Positions 1-9,634 of a stretch of 64,000 nucleotides of DNA are shown here, in pieces. The stretch comes from Sphingomonas sp. LT1P40 (GTDB lineage Bacteria > Pseudomonadota > Alphaproteobacteria > Sphingomonadales > Sphingomonadaceae). Both the position numbers and the translations under genes were made by a program. The stretch spans positions 1,240,001 through 1,304,000 of the forward strand of contig NZ_JAXOJT010000001.1 in the NCBI RefSeq assembly GCF_036663835.1, in the 5' to 3' direction. Numbering within the stretch: position 1 is the stretch's first letter; each line of letters opens with the position of its first letter. Under the pieces are notes generated by a model. That model saw nothing but the letters and a program-made list of their open reading frames with translations. It made no database searches and was not told the origin of the DNA.

Positions 1-56
1 CCAGGTATCCGCCGATTCGCACAGCAGATATGCGTGCCACTTCTTCGGGGGATAGA

Positions 57-2150
57 ATGGCTGGACCGCTGGATCGCCTGACCAAGCTCGACAGCCGCCT
101 GCGGTGCGTCGCCAATGGTGCCACCGAGGTCAACGCCATCCGTGCCGAACAGAATGGCGCTGTCCGGCTCACGCCTCGCTCGCATCAGGCGATGGCGTCA
201 TCGCTCGCCATTCCGACCGACGGCGAAAGCCTCAAATCGCGTGGCCAACCCCTTCGCGCCGTCAAACGCGGCAAAAGCCAAGCCAGCCTGCCCACCGACG
301 TCGAGGTCAGTGTGTTCGTGCTATTCAACCAGATCGACGCCCCGACCCCGGCGATCGTCTCGCGACGAAACGGCCGTGTCGGCGTAGCGATTGCTACGCT
401 CGCCGAACTCGAGAAGCTGAACGACAACCCCGCGATCCAGTCGATCGAGCTTGGCGAGACGCTCAAGCTGCCAACGCCGTCGGTTGCCGATGCCATTCCG
501 CTGGCACCCGCCGCCAACCGTCATGCCCATCTCAACAAGGGCATGCTCAACATCGCGGGAGGCGCAAGCGTCTCGCTCGACACTGTCGGTGAAAATGTGC
601 TGATCGGCATCATCGATGTCGGTGGCATTGATTTCGCACACCCTGATTTTCTCGACGACGCCGGCGCATCGCGCGTCATCGCGATCTGGGACCAGGGTGG
701 CGACGCCTTTGCGCCGCCGGACCTGACCGTCAGCGAAGGCAAGGCCGGCAAGCTGACCGGTTATGGATCGGAGATCCGCGACACCGACATCGCGTTCGCC
801 ATAGCCCAGGCCAAGACGTCAAAATTGTCGCCGCATGACCTCGCACCGCAATCGGTCCGCGAACGCGGATCGCACGCGACGCATGTTGCCAGCATCGCTG
901 CCGGGCGTTCGGGGCTGTGCAAGCGCGCGAAGATTGCCGGTGTGATGATCGCGCTGAGCGAGCGGGATTACGATCGCGGCCGCAGTTTCTACGACACGAC
1001 GCGCATCGTCGATGGCCTCGCCTATCTGTTCGACCTCGCGCGCCGCGAGAAGTGCGACGCGGTGTCGATCAATATCAGCCTTGGAACCAATGGCGGCGCG
1101 CATGACGGGTCCGAGTTCGTCTCGCGCTGGATCGACACCTCGATGTTCGAGCCGGGTCGCGCGATCTGCGTCGCTGCCGGCAATAGCGGTCAGGACCAGC
1201 CGCAGTTCGATGGCGATCTCGGCTTCTGGTCGGGACGCGTCCATGCCAGCGGCACGATCCCGGCGGCGAGCCTTCGCCGCGATCTCGAATGGACCGTGGT
1301 CGGCAACGGTCTTGAGGACATATCGGAGAACCAGATCAACATCTGGTATGGCGCGGAGGACGAGTTCCTGGTCGAACTGTTCGCACCTAATGGCGAGCGC
1401 ATTGGCGCGGTCGCGCCCGGCGAGCAGATCGAGAACCAGATGCTCGCCGATCGAACGATGGTGTCGATATATAACCGGCTGAGCGATCCGAAGAACGGCG
1501 ACAATTGCATTTCGGTATTCCTGAGCCCGTTCATGGGCCGGCCGGTGATCGGCATCACGGCCGGGTCGTGGAAAGTCCGCCTGACCGGCAAGGTCATCCG
1601 CAGCGGCGCGTTCAATGCCTGGATCGAGCGCGATGATCCCGGACAAGGCGCTGCCGGTGGGCAATGGAGCCTGCCCTCCTTCTTCGGCAACACCACCTAT
1701 ATCGACAATTCGACCTTGAGTTCGCTCGCTTGCGGCCCTCGGGTTACTGGCGTCACCAACTATGATCAGGCGCGCGAGGCGCTTGCCGCCTCGTCGAGCC
1801 AGGGACCGACTCGCGATGGTCGCCCCAAGCCGGAGATCGCGGCACCCGGCACCGATATTGTCGCCGCCAGCGGGTTCGATCCCACCGCGCTGTGGGTGGC
1901 GATGAGCGGGACCAGCATGGCCAGTCCTTATGTCGCCGGCGTGTCCGCGCTGATGCTCTCACTCAACCACAAGCTCACCGCAGCACAGATCAGCGGCATC
2001 ATTCGCCGCACCTCGCAGCCGCTTCCGGGCGCCGACTATGCCTGGAGCAACGATGCCGGGTTCGGCGTGATCGACGCCCAGGCTTGTCTCGCCGAGGCGG
2101 TGCGGATCGGCCTGCCGACCAGGGACCTGACGAAGAAAGGGACGGCATGA
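57..2150 (+). CDS. S8 (subtilisin-like) serine peptidase, no signal peptide
   Basis: Subtilase of about 697 residues. The triad is visible: Asp near residue 187 in IIDVGGIDFAHPDF, His near 273 in GSHATHVAS, Ser near 620 in MSGTSMASP, plus the oxyanion Asn in AAGNSG. Some 400 residues separate His from Ser-containing core segments, so a beta-rich insertion probably splits the catalytic domain. The first 150 residues may be a propeptide-like domain. No signal peptide or membrane segment is seen, so the enzyme appears cytoplasmic. The ATG at 57 is chosen for the GGGGGA ribosome site just upstream; an ATG at 30 is in frame. The stop overlaps the next start by 4 bp (ATGA), so the two are translationally coupled. 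Substrate unknown. What lies upstream is outside the window. Confidence 0.88.
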   Translation: MAGPLDRLTKLDSRLRCVANGATEVNAIRAEQNGAVRLTPRSHQAMASSLAIPTDGESLKSRGQPLRAVKRGKSQASLPTDVEVSVFVLFNQIDAPTPAIVSRRNGRVGVAIATLAELEKLNDNPAIQSIELGETLKLPTPSVADAIPLAPAANRHAHLNKGMLNIAGGASVSLDTVGENVLIGIIDVGGIDFAHPDFLDDAGASRVIAIWDQGGDAFAPPDLTVSEGKAGKLTGYGSEIRDTDIAFAIAQAKTSKLSPHDLAPQSVRERGSHATHVASIAAGRSGLCKRAKIAGVMIALSERDYDRGRSFYDTTRIVDGLAYLFDLARREKCDAVSINISLGTNGGAHDGSEFVSRWIDTSMFEPGRAICVAAGNSGQDQPQFDGDLGFWSGRVHASGTIPAASLRRDLEWTVVGNGLEDISENQINIWYGAEDEFLVELFAPNGERIGAVAPGEQIENQMLADRTMVSIYNRLSDPKNGDNCISVFLSPFMGRPVIGITAGSWKVRLTGKVIRSGAFNAWIERDDPGQGAAGGQWSLPSFFGNTTYIDNSTLSSLACGPRVTGVTNYDQAREALAASSSQGPTRDGRPKPEIAAPGTDIVAASGFDPTALWVAMSGTSMASPYVAGVSALMLSLNHKLTAAQISGIIRRTSQPLPGADYAWSNDAGFGVIDAQACLAEAVRIGLPTRDLTKKGTA

Positions 2151-3436
2151 AGATCGAGATTTTCCCGAGCGCCAGTGGCGACTGTGTGCTGCTCACCTCA
2201 TCGGACGACAAGCGACTGCTCGCCGACGCCGGTCTGCCCAAGGCCTATGACCATTTCATCGCCTCGCCGCTTGCCAAGCTGCGCACCGCCGGCAAGTCCA
2301 TCGATGTGGCCTATGTCTCGCACATCGACCAGGACCATATCGGCGGCATCCTGAAACTGCTCAGCGACGAGGTGGCTTGGCGCGCCTTCGATCATGCTCA
2401 GGCCAATGGCGGACGGCTCGGCAAGCCCAAGGTGCCCCGCCCGCCTGAGATCAAGCAGCTGTGGCACAATGCCTTCCTCGAAGACATTGAGCGCACCGAG
2501 CAGGTCGACCTCGGCACCGCGCTGGCGTCGAGCGCCGGTGTCTTGTCGGGACTGAATGCCGCAGCGCTTGGTGGACGCGAGGCGCAGCAGATTGCAAGCG
2601 AGACGCGCATGCTGGCACTCAGCGTCGGCGAAGCGATCGAGCTCAATTGGCGCATCGGGCGCGATCAGCTCGGTATCCCGCTCAACCCGGAGTTCGCCGG
2701 CGAGCTCATGACCGCGCGACCGAACACGCCCATCACGCTCGGCGCGCTCAAGATCACCGTGCTTGGCCCAACCGCCAAGCAGCTCACCGCACTTCGCAAG
2801 GCGTGGATCGTCTGGCTGAATAAGAGCAAGAAGCGCATCGAGGAACTGCGCAAAGCGCATCAGCGTGATGCCGACGCCATCGGGTCAAGCACCACCGCGC
2901 TCGATCTCGCCAACCTCAGCCGAGACATTGCGCTGGCGGTCGAAAAGGATGTCACGCCGCCCAATCTCGCCTCGCTCGTGTTGCTGGTCGAGGAACGAGG
3001 CAAGCGGGTGCTGCTGACCGGCGATGCTGGCGACGAAAGCCTGCTCGAATATCTCGAGGCCGCGAACCTGCTGGACGCATCTGGCAAGATCGAGGTCGAT
3101 GTGCTGAAGGTCCCGCACCACGGCGCCCACAACAGCTATTCACCCAGGTTCGTCGCGTCGGTGCGCGCCAGCCATCTGATCTTCTGCGGCGATGGCGAGC
3201 ACCACAATCCCGAGCCCGATGTGGTCAAAGGCTATATCGATGCGGTCAAGGCCGCGCCGCTGAGCGACGGTCGGACAACCACCTTCTGGTTCAACTGGTC
3301 GTCGGTGCGGGCATCCGAGTTTCAGGATCTCTGGGATGAAGTCGAGGGTCTGTTCAATGCCGCGACGAGTGCGGCCAAGATCACGCGCCGGTCGCTGCGC
3401 AAGACCGAGACCAGCATGGCGATCGATCTGGCATAG
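2147..3436 (+). CDS. metallo-beta-lactamase-fold hydrolase (ComEC/Rec2-like)
   Basis: Protein of 429 residues with the MBL metal motif SHIDQDHIGG (His59, Asp61, Asp63, His64), a later LLTGDAGDES segment and a VPHHGAHNSYSP block. These resemble the hydrolase domain of ComEC-like competence proteins, but there are no membrane segments. A charged, probably helical stretch lies in the middle. Start is the ATG overlapping the protease stop. Substrate unknown; nucleic acids or nucleotides are possible by analogy. Coupling with an intracellular protease suggests the two act in one process, which is inference. Confidence 0.82.
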   Translation: MKIEIFPSASGDCVLLTSSDDKRLLADAGLPKAYDHFIASPLAKLRTAGKSIDVAYVSHIDQDHIGGILKLLSDEVAWRAFDHAQANGGRLGKPKVPRPPEIKQLWHNAFLEDIERTEQVDLGTALASSAGVLSGLNAAALGGREAQQIASETRMLALSVGEAIELNWRIGRDQLGIPLNPEFAGELMTARPNTPITLGALKITVLGPTAKQLTALRKAWIVWLNKSKKRIEELRKAHQRDADAIGSSTTALDLANLSRDIALAVEKDVTPPNLASLVLLVEERGKRVLLTGDAGDESLLEYLEAANLLDASGKIEVDVLKVPHHGAHNSYSPRFVASVRASHLIFCGDGEHHNPEPDVVKGYIDAVKAAPLSDGRTTTFWFNWSSVRASEFQDLWDEVEGLFNAATSAAKITRRSLRKTETSMAIDLA

Positions 3437-3749
3437 CACCCACAAATCAAAGGGGGGCGGCAATTTACGGACCGATGCTCTGGGCCAACTGGAGCAAGGA
3501 ACCGGTCACGGTGAACCTGAAGCACGTTCACGGGATGCATGACATTCAGAAGGGTAATATGCGCGCGAGGTAACTACCAACACGCGAATTGATCGACTTC
3601 ATTAATCTATCTTGTCGGATCCTAATCAGCGGATTCTTGGCGCAAGCCAAGTGCATCCATCGCATCTTTCAGATACCGTTCCAGAAAATCCGATGGTCCC
3701 CGGCGTCTGTCCGGCGGACCCGCAGCCGGTATTGAAGGGTTGGAGCATC
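3437..3749. other. intergenic region, 313 bp, no clear gene
   Basis: No RNA gene or mobile element is recognised. A 32-codon frame (3475-3573, plus) starting MLWANWSKEPVTVNLKHVHG looks protein-like in composition but has no well-placed ribosome site; it could be a chance frame or a remnant. The second half (3574-3660) is more AT-rich and may hold the promoter of the GH13 gene. Confidence 0.35.
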
Positions 3750-5384
3750 ATGCCGCACGAACGACCATGGTGGGAATATGGGGTGGTCTATCAGATCTAT
3801 CCCCGGTCGTTTCAGGACAGCGATGGCGACGGGGTCGGCGATCTTGCCGGGATCGAGCGTAGGCTCGACCATGTCGCCAACCTCGGCGTCGATGCGATCT
3901 GGCTGTCGCCGGTCTTCCCGTCGCCGATGGCGGATTTCGGCTATGACGTTTCGGACTATTGCGGGATCGATCCGATGTTCGGCGACCTCGCCGCATTCGA
4001 TCGCCTGATCGCCGCAGTCCATGCGCGCGGATTGAAACTGATCCTCGACTTCGTCCCCAATCACAGTTCCGACCAGCATCCATGGTTCCTTGAAAGCCGT
4101 CGTTCGCGCGACGATCCGAAACGCGACTGGTACATCTGGCGCGACCCGGCGTCCGATGGCGGGCCACCGAACAACTGGATCAGCGATTTCGGCGGATCGG
4201 CATGGGAGTGGGATGCCGCGACCGGCCAATATTATCTCCACGCCTTTCTGAGGGAACAGCCCGACCTCAACTGGCGCAACCCGAATTTGCGCGCGGCGAT
4301 GATGGAGGTGCTGCGGTTCTGGCTGGACCGCGGCGTCGACGGGTTTCGCATCGACGTGCTGTGGCACATCGTGAAGTCCGAGAGCTTTGAGGATAATCCG
4401 CTCAACCCCGACTGGACGCCCGACCGCACCGAGCGCGACCGCGTCCTTCAGCTTTATTCGACCGATCAGCCCGAGGCGCACGCCATTTCGGCCGAGATGC
4501 GTGCGCTGGCCGATGATTATGGGGCCAAGACGGGCAACAGGCGCGTGCTCATCGGCGAAATTTTCCTGCCCAACGATCGCCATGCGCGCTGGTATGGCAC
4601 GGTCGAGCGCCCGCAAGTCCACCTGCCCTTCAATTTCCAGCTGATCGAAAATGACTGGAATGCGCGCACGCTGGAGCGCGTGATTTGCGAGTATGAAGCT
4701 TCATTGCCGCACGCCGGGTGGCCGAACTGGGTGATCGGCAGCCATGACGCGCCGCGTATCGCCGCGCGAATTGGCGAGGCACAGGCGCGAGTTGCGGCCA
4801 TGCTGTTGCTGACGCTGCGCGGTACGCCGACGCTCTATCAGGGGGACGAGCTCGGCATCGGTCAGGTCATGATCCCCCCGGACCGCGTGCGCGACCCGCA
4901 ACATCTACGTCAACCGCATCTCGATATCGGGCGTGACCGATCGCGCACGCCGATGCCGTGGGACGGATCACCGAATGCCGGTTTCAGCAGCGCTGAGCTG
5001 TGGTTGCCGCTCAATGCGGACTGGCCCGTGCGCAATGTGGCTGCGCAAGCAGACGATCCTGGGTCGATGCTCGCGCTGTATCGCAAGCTGCTGGCACTCC
5101 GTCGCGCGCACCCGGCGCTGGCGATCGGCGAAATCTCGGACGTAACGGCCGACGACCATGATGTGCTGGTCTATGATCGCACATATGAGGGGCAACGGAT
5201 CAAAGTCGTTCTCAACCTGACAAGCGACGCAACCCATCATTATCCGGTCGAGGTGCAGTCCGCCCGCGTGTTGCTGTCGACCCGTATGGATCGCATTGCA
5301 CCGGATATCGTTGAACCGGGATACTTCATCCCGCTGCTGCCCGACGAGGGCCTTATTCTGGAATATGAAATGCCAAAGGCGTGA
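3750..5384 (+). CDS. GH13 alpha-glucosidase / oligo-1,6-glucosidase-like enzyme
   Basis: 544 residues, a full-length GH13 enzyme without signal peptide, so cytoplasmic. The opening WWEYGVVYQIYPRSFQDS, the DFVPNHSS block, nucleophile Asp202 in GFRIDV, acid/base Glu270 in VLIGEI and stabiliser Asp333 in GSHDAPR are all present, followed by a C-terminal beta domain. It should release glucose from short alpha-glucosides (maltose, isomaltose, sucrose or trehalose types); exact linkage cannot be read. Start at ATG 3750 has GGAG about 6 bases upstream and places the family N-terminus directly after Met; the frame is open further upstream (to 3612) but that part does not look like the family. Coupled to the next gene by a 4-bp overlap. 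Confidence 0.9.
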   Translation: MPHERPWWEYGVVYQIYPRSFQDSDGDGVGDLAGIERRLDHVANLGVDAIWLSPVFPSPMADFGYDVSDYCGIDPMFGDLAAFDRLIAAVHARGLKLILDFVPNHSSDQHPWFLESRRSRDDPKRDWYIWRDPASDGGPPNNWISDFGGSAWEWDAATGQYYLHAFLREQPDLNWRNPNLRAAMMEVLRFWLDRGVDGFRIDVLWHIVKSESFEDNPLNPDWTPDRTERDRVLQLYSTDQPEAHAISAEMRALADDYGAKTGNRRVLIGEIFLPNDRHARWYGTVERPQVHLPFNFQLIENDWNARTLERVICEYEASLPHAGWPNWVIGSHDAPRIAARIGEAQARVAAMLLLTLRGTPTLYQGDELGIGQVMIPPDRVRDPQHLRQPHLDIGRDRSRTPMPWDGSPNAGFSSAELWLPLNADWPVRNVAAQADDPGSMLALYRKLLALRRAHPALAIGEISDVTADDHDVLVYDRTYEGQRIKVVLNLTSDATHHYPVEVQSARVLLSTRMDRIAPDIVEPGYFIPLLPDEGLILEYEMPKA

Positions 5385-6391
5385 AGATTGCGATGCTCGC
5401 ACCCATCGCCTGGCGCACCCCGCCCCGGCATTACGGTCCGTGGGAGCTGGTCACCAGCCTGTTGACCGAGGCGCTGGTTGCGCGCGGGGTGGACGTAACC
5501 CTGTTCGCCACGCTCGACAGCGTGACCGAAGCAACGCTGGATGGCGTTGCACCCGCCTCCTATAACGAAGACCCGGCGATCGACGCCAAGGTATGGGAGT
5601 TCCGCCACCTCTCGCATCTGTTTGCGCAGGCCGACCGGTTCGACCTGATCCACAATCAGGCGGATTTCCCGGCGCACGCCTTTGCACCGCTGACCGAAAC
5701 GCCGATCGTCACCACGATCCACGGTTTCTCGTCGGACCGCATTCTGCCGATGTACGAACCCTATCAGGACCGCGTCCATTATGTCGCGATCAGCGATGCC
5801 GACCGGCACCCGGCACTGCGCTATGCCGCGACGATCCACCACGGCATCCCGCTCGACGACTTCATCTTCGATCCGACCGGCAGCGATAACCTGTTGTTCT
5901 TCGGGCGAATCCATCCGGACAAGGGCGCAAAGGAGGCAATCGCCGCCGCCCGTGCCAGCGGCCGATCACTCGACCTGTATGGCCTTGTGCAGGACGAGGG
6001 CTATCACGCCCGCGAAGTCCTGCCCGCGATCGACCCGTCGATCCGCTTTCACGGCGTTATTGGCGGCGCGGAGCGCATCCGCGCGCTCGGCAATGCCCGC
6101 GCGCTGCTCCACCTGATCAATTTCGACGAGCCGTTCGGCCTGTCGGTGATCGAGGCGATGGCATGCGGCACCCCCGTCATCGCGATGCGGCGGGGGTCGA
6201 TGCCCGAACTGATCGAGCACGGCGTGACGGGCATGTTGGTCGGCAGCCTCGACGAGGCGATTGCCGCGATCGACACCATCGGCGATCTTGACCGCGCGAC
6301 GATACGCCGCGCGGTCGTTGAGCGGTTCAGTGTCGAGCGAATGGCCGATGCGTATCTGGCACTTTACCGCGAGATATTGGGAACCAGCTAA
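5381..6391 (+). CDS. GT4 family glycosyltransferase
   Basis: 336 residues with a GT-B, family 4 layout. N-terminal Rossmann half starts MKIAMLAPIAWRTPPRHYGPWE. The C-terminal half carries FFGRIHPDKGAKEAI and the retaining-GT4 signature DEPFGLSVIEAMACGTPVIAMRRGSMPELI with its EX7E spacing. It should transfer a sugar from a nucleotide donor; acceptor unknown. A GTG start at 5381 overlapping the GH13 stop (GTGA) keeps the usual MKI N-terminus; ATG at 5393 is the alternative. Pairing with a GH13 glucosidase suggests a role in an alpha-glucoside or glucosylated metabolite (inference). Confidence 0.85.
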   Translation: MKIAMLAPIAWRTPPRHYGPWELVTSLLTEALVARGVDVTLFATLDSVTEATLDGVAPASYNEDPAIDAKVWEFRHLSHLFAQADRFDLIHNQADFPAHAFAPLTETPIVTTIHGFSSDRILPMYEPYQDRVHYVAISDADRHPALRYAATIHHGIPLDDFIFDPTGSDNLLFFGRIHPDKGAKEAIAAARASGRSLDLYGLVQDEGYHAREVLPAIDPSIRFHGVIGGAERIRALGNARALLHLINFDEPFGLSVIEAMACGTPVIAMRRGSMPELIEHGVTGMLVGSLDEAIAAIDTIGDLDRATIRRAVVERFSVERMADAYLALYREILGTS

Positions 6392-6397
6392 CCTAGC

Positions 6398-8920
6398 CTA
6401 CAAATCCCGCAACGCCCGCGCCGGTCGCACCGACATCAGCGGGATCGACCCCGCCAGCCCGATGCCCAGCGTAATCAGCGCCCCGCCCGCCAACGTGCCC
6501 AGCACCGTCGGCCAGTCGGGTGCCCATCCAAACTCGAACACCTGCACGATGACATACCACGCCGCGCCCATACCCAGCAGCAGCGACACCGATGCTAGGA
6601 TCAGCGCGAGCAGACCATATTCCAGCGCCTGAGTCCCCAACACCTGCATCCGCGTCGCGCCTAGCGTCTTCAGGATCACGCTGTCGTAGCTGCGCGCCTG
6701 TCGCGATGCGGCGATGGCACCGATCAGCACAGCGATGCCCGCCAGAATCGCGATCGATGCCGCCGCGACGATCGCGCTCGACATCTGGCCCAGGATGCCG
6801 CTGATCTGCCCGACCACCTCGTTCACCGCGATCACCGACGCGCCGGGGAATGCGGCCAGCAAGGCCCGCGTCACCGCGCCGTCCTTCGCCGGCGGCATCG
6901 TCACCGTCGCGGTCAGGCTGTGCGGCGCGGCCTTCAGCGTGTTGGGCGAAAACACCAGCACATAGTTGAATCCCATTGTGTCCCAGTTGACCTTGCGCAG
7001 CGACGCGACCTTCGCCTCGATCTCGCGCCCCAGCACGCTCACGGTCATCATGTCGCCGACGCCGATGTTCAGGACTTTCGCCGCATTCTCGTCCAGCGAC
7101 AATAACGGCGGCCCGGCATAATCCGCTGCCCACCACTGACCCGCCACCAGATCGCTCCCAGCGGGCAGCGTGGCACTGTACGTAACGCCACGCTCCCCAC
7201 GCAGGAACCACGCCCCCTCGGGCAGTTCCGCCATATCGGCAACGCGCTTCCCGTCATACGCCACGATCGTCCCGCGCAGCGCCGGTACGACGTTCAACTC
7301 CGCTTTCTCCGCCTCCCGCGCCACCAGCGAGCGGAACCGCGCCTCGTCGGTTGAGGGAATGTCGAGCACGAACAGGTTCGGCGCGGTCTTAGGCACTGTC
7401 CGCGCGATCTCGGAATCCAGGCTTGTCTGGATGCCCGCCAGCGTCACGAACAGGGTTAGCGCCAGCCCCAGCGCGACCACCAGCGCCGATGTCTGCGCGC
7501 CCGGTCGATACAAATTCGCCAGCGCCAGCCGCAGCAACGGTCGCTTCGGTCGCGGTATCCGCCGCGCGATTTTGCTCACCGCCCAGTCCAGCGCCAGCAG
7601 CAGCAGCAAGACGCCAACCACCGCCCCCAGCACCGCCGCCGAGAACAGCGGTTCGCGCGCCGTCAGCAACGCCACCGCAACCAGCGCCGCGCCCGCAATC
7701 GCCACCAGCCCGGTGCTGCGCCAGTCGATCTTTCGCTTCGGGTCGATCAACGACCGAAAAATCGCCGCCGCCGGTTGCGTCCGCGCGCGCGCCAAAGGCG
7801 GCAGCGTAAAGATCAACGCGATCAGCAAGCCATAGGCCGCACTCGTCGCCAGCGGTAGCGGATGCACCCGGAACCCCGGCTGCACCGGCAGCACGCTCCC
7901 CGCCAGCGTCACGATCGCGGGCGGCAACAGCGCGCCGACCACCAGCCCGCATGCTATCGCAACCGCCGCCACCGCGCCGACCTGCAACAGATAAATACGC
8001 TCGATATCGCCCGATGTCGCGCCCAGCACCTTCAGCGTCGCGATTCCGCCGCGCTTCTGCGCCAGATAGGACGACACCCCATTGCTCACGCCAATCCCGG
8101 CGATGACCAGCGCCGCCAGCCCGATCAGCGACAGAAACTGCCCCATCCGCTCGAAAAACCGGTTCGCACCAGGGGCCGCGCGCTCATGGTCCTTCAACTC
8201 CCAGCCATCGCTGCGATGCGCCTTTTCCAGCCCGTCGCGCACCGCCCGCGCATCGGCACCCGCGGCCATGCGCACGCGATATTTGCTCTCAAACAGACTG
8301 CCCGGCTGAATCAGCCCGCTGCGCCGCATGCCCTCCATCGACACGATAGCCACCGGTCCCAGCGTAAAGCCCTCGCTCACCCGGTCCGGCTCGTCGGCGA
8401 TGATCCCGGCAACGGTGAAATCGGCGGTGCCATAGCGCAAACGCGCGCCCGTCCCGACGTCCAGTCGATCCGCCAGCGCTTGTCCGATCAACACACGATC
8501 GGGAGCCAGCGGCGCATAGGCTCCGCTCTGCAACGTCATCGTGCCGTACAGTGGATAGACCCCATCCACCCCCTTCAACTCGGTCAGCACCGCCGCTGGG
8601 CCACCATTCGCAACCGCCCCTGTCCGCTGCGCCATCGCGCGCATCCGGATCGTCTCGCTCACCCGGCCCAGCCCGCGCAGTTCCGCCTTCTCCGCCGCAC
8701 TCGCCTCGCGCTGAGTCATCGCTACTTCGATATCGCCGCCCAGCAACGTGCGCCCGCGCGCGCCCAGTTCGCCGGTGATCGACGCCGTCAAACTCCCGAT
8801 CGCTGCCAGTGTTGCAACGCCCAGGAACAGGCACACGAACAGCAATCGAAGCCCGCGAAACCCGGTATGCAGATCGCGCCGCGCAATCCGCCAGCTCTGG
8901 CTCCAGCCCAACGTCCTCAA
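6398..8920 (-). CDS. ABC exporter permease, FtsX/MacB type (YbbP-like)
   Basis: About 840 residues with two FtsX-type permease repeats. The first transmembrane segment (LLFVCLFLGVATLAAIGSL) is followed by a large periplasmic MacB-like domain; further helix groups lie in the middle and at the C-terminus. This is the YbbP layout. The preferred start is a TTG at 8920 overlapping the ATPase stop (TTGA), giving LRTLGWSQSWRIARRDL; an ATG at 8974 would mean a 58-bp overlap. With the ATPase it forms a complex thought to act in envelope export or lipid handling; substrate unknown. Confidence 0.86.
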   Translation of the reverse strand: MRTLGWSQSWRIARRDLHTGFRGLRLLFVCLFLGVATLAAIGSLTASITGELGARGRTLLGGDIEVAMTQREASAAEKAELRGLGRVSETIRMRAMAQRTGAVANGGPAAVLTELKGVDGVYPLYGTMTLQSGAYAPLAPDRVLIGQALADRLDVGTGARLRYGTADFTVAGIIADEPDRVSEGFTLGPVAIVSMEGMRRSGLIQPGSLFESKYRVRMAAGADARAVRDGLEKAHRSDGWELKDHERAAPGANRFFERMGQFLSLIGLAALVIAGIGVSNGVSSYLAQKRGGIATLKVLGATSGDIERIYLLQVGAVAAVAIACGLVVGALLPPAIVTLAGSVLPVQPGFRVHPLPLATSAAYGLLIALIFTLPPLARARTQPAAAIFRSLIDPKRKIDWRSTGLVAIAGAALVAVALLTAREPLFSAAVLGAVVGVLLLLLALDWAVSKIARRIPRPKRPLLRLALANLYRPGAQTSALVVALGLALTLFVTLAGIQTSLDSEIARTVPKTAPNLFVLDIPSTDEARFRSLVAREAEKAELNVVPALRGTIVAYDGKRVADMAELPEGAWFLRGERGVTYSATLPAGSDLVAGQWWAADYAGPPLLSLDENAAKVLNIGVGDMMTVSVLGREIEAKVASLRKVNWDTMGFNYVLVFSPNTLKAAPHSLTATVTMPPAKDGAVTRALLAAFPGASVIAVNEVVGQISGILGQMSSAIVAAASIAILAGIAVLIGAIAASRQARSYDSVILKTLGATRMQVLGTQALEYGLLALILASVSLLLGMGAAWYVIVQVFEFGWAPDWPTVLGTLAGGALITLGIGLAGSIPLMSVRPARALRDL

Positions 8921-9618
8921 AGGACGCGCTCGCCGACGATCTGCCCGTCGCGCATCTCCACGATCCGCTGGCACCGCTCCGCCAATGCCGGATCATGCGT
9001 GATGATGAGCAACGTCGCCCCCGCCGCTGCCTGCCGCGCAAACAACAGGTCGATCACCGCCGCCCCCGTCGCCGCGTCCAGATTGCCGGTCGGCTCATCC
9101 GCGAACAGGATCGCAGGCTTCGGCGCCACCGCGCGGGCAATTGCCACCCGCTGCTGCTCGCCACCCGACAATTGCGCCGGATAATGGTTCAGCCGGTGCC
9201 CCAGCCCGACCGCCGTCAACTCCTCTGCCGCCCGCTCGAACGCACCGTCCGCGCCCGACAGTTCCAGCGGCACCGCGACATTCTCCAGCGCCGTCATCGT
9301 CGGCAGCAAATGAAACGCCTGCAGCACGATCCCCACACGCCCGCGCCGCGCCAGCGCCAGCCCATCCTCGTTCAGCGCGCCATAATCGACCCCGCCGACG
9401 AACACGGTTCCACCGCTCGCCTGCTCCAGCCCCGACAGGATCGCCATCAGCGACGACTTGCCTGATCCGGAAGCGCCCAGAATCGCCAGGCTCTCGCCGC
9501 GCGCGATATCCAGGTCGATGCCCTTCAAAATTTCGACCGGGGCCTCCCGGGTTCCCAGCGACAGGGTGACATTGCGCGCGCGGATCGCAATATGGTCCGC
9601 ATCGATGGGTGCATGCAT
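8917..9618 (-). CDS. ABC transporter ATPase (LolD/YbbA-like)
   Basis: 233 residues, the usual size for this ATPase group. Walker A is GASGSGKSS, the Q-loop follows, the ABC signature is LSGGEQQR, Walker B is ILFADEPTGNLD, and the switch His is in IITHD. The FADEPTGNLD form is typical of MacB/LolD/FtsE-type exporters. It is the upstream partner of the FtsX-type permease. It diverges from the esterase at 9635; the same neighbourhood (ybbA-ybbP next to tesA) occurs in E. coli, supporting the YbbA assignment. Confidence 0.9.
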   Translation of the reverse strand: MHAPIDADHIAIRARNVTLSLGTREAPVEILKGIDLDIARGESLAILGASGSGKSSLMAILSGLEQASGGTVFVGGVDYGALNEDGLALARRGRVGIVLQAFHLLPTMTALENVAVPLELSGADGAFERAAEELTAVGLGHRLNHYPAQLSGGEQQRVAIARAVAPKPAILFADEPTGNLDAATGAAVIDLLFARQAAAGATLLIITHDPALAERCQRIVEMRDGQIVGERVL

Positions 9619-9634
9619 GAAGGAAAGTCGCTCC

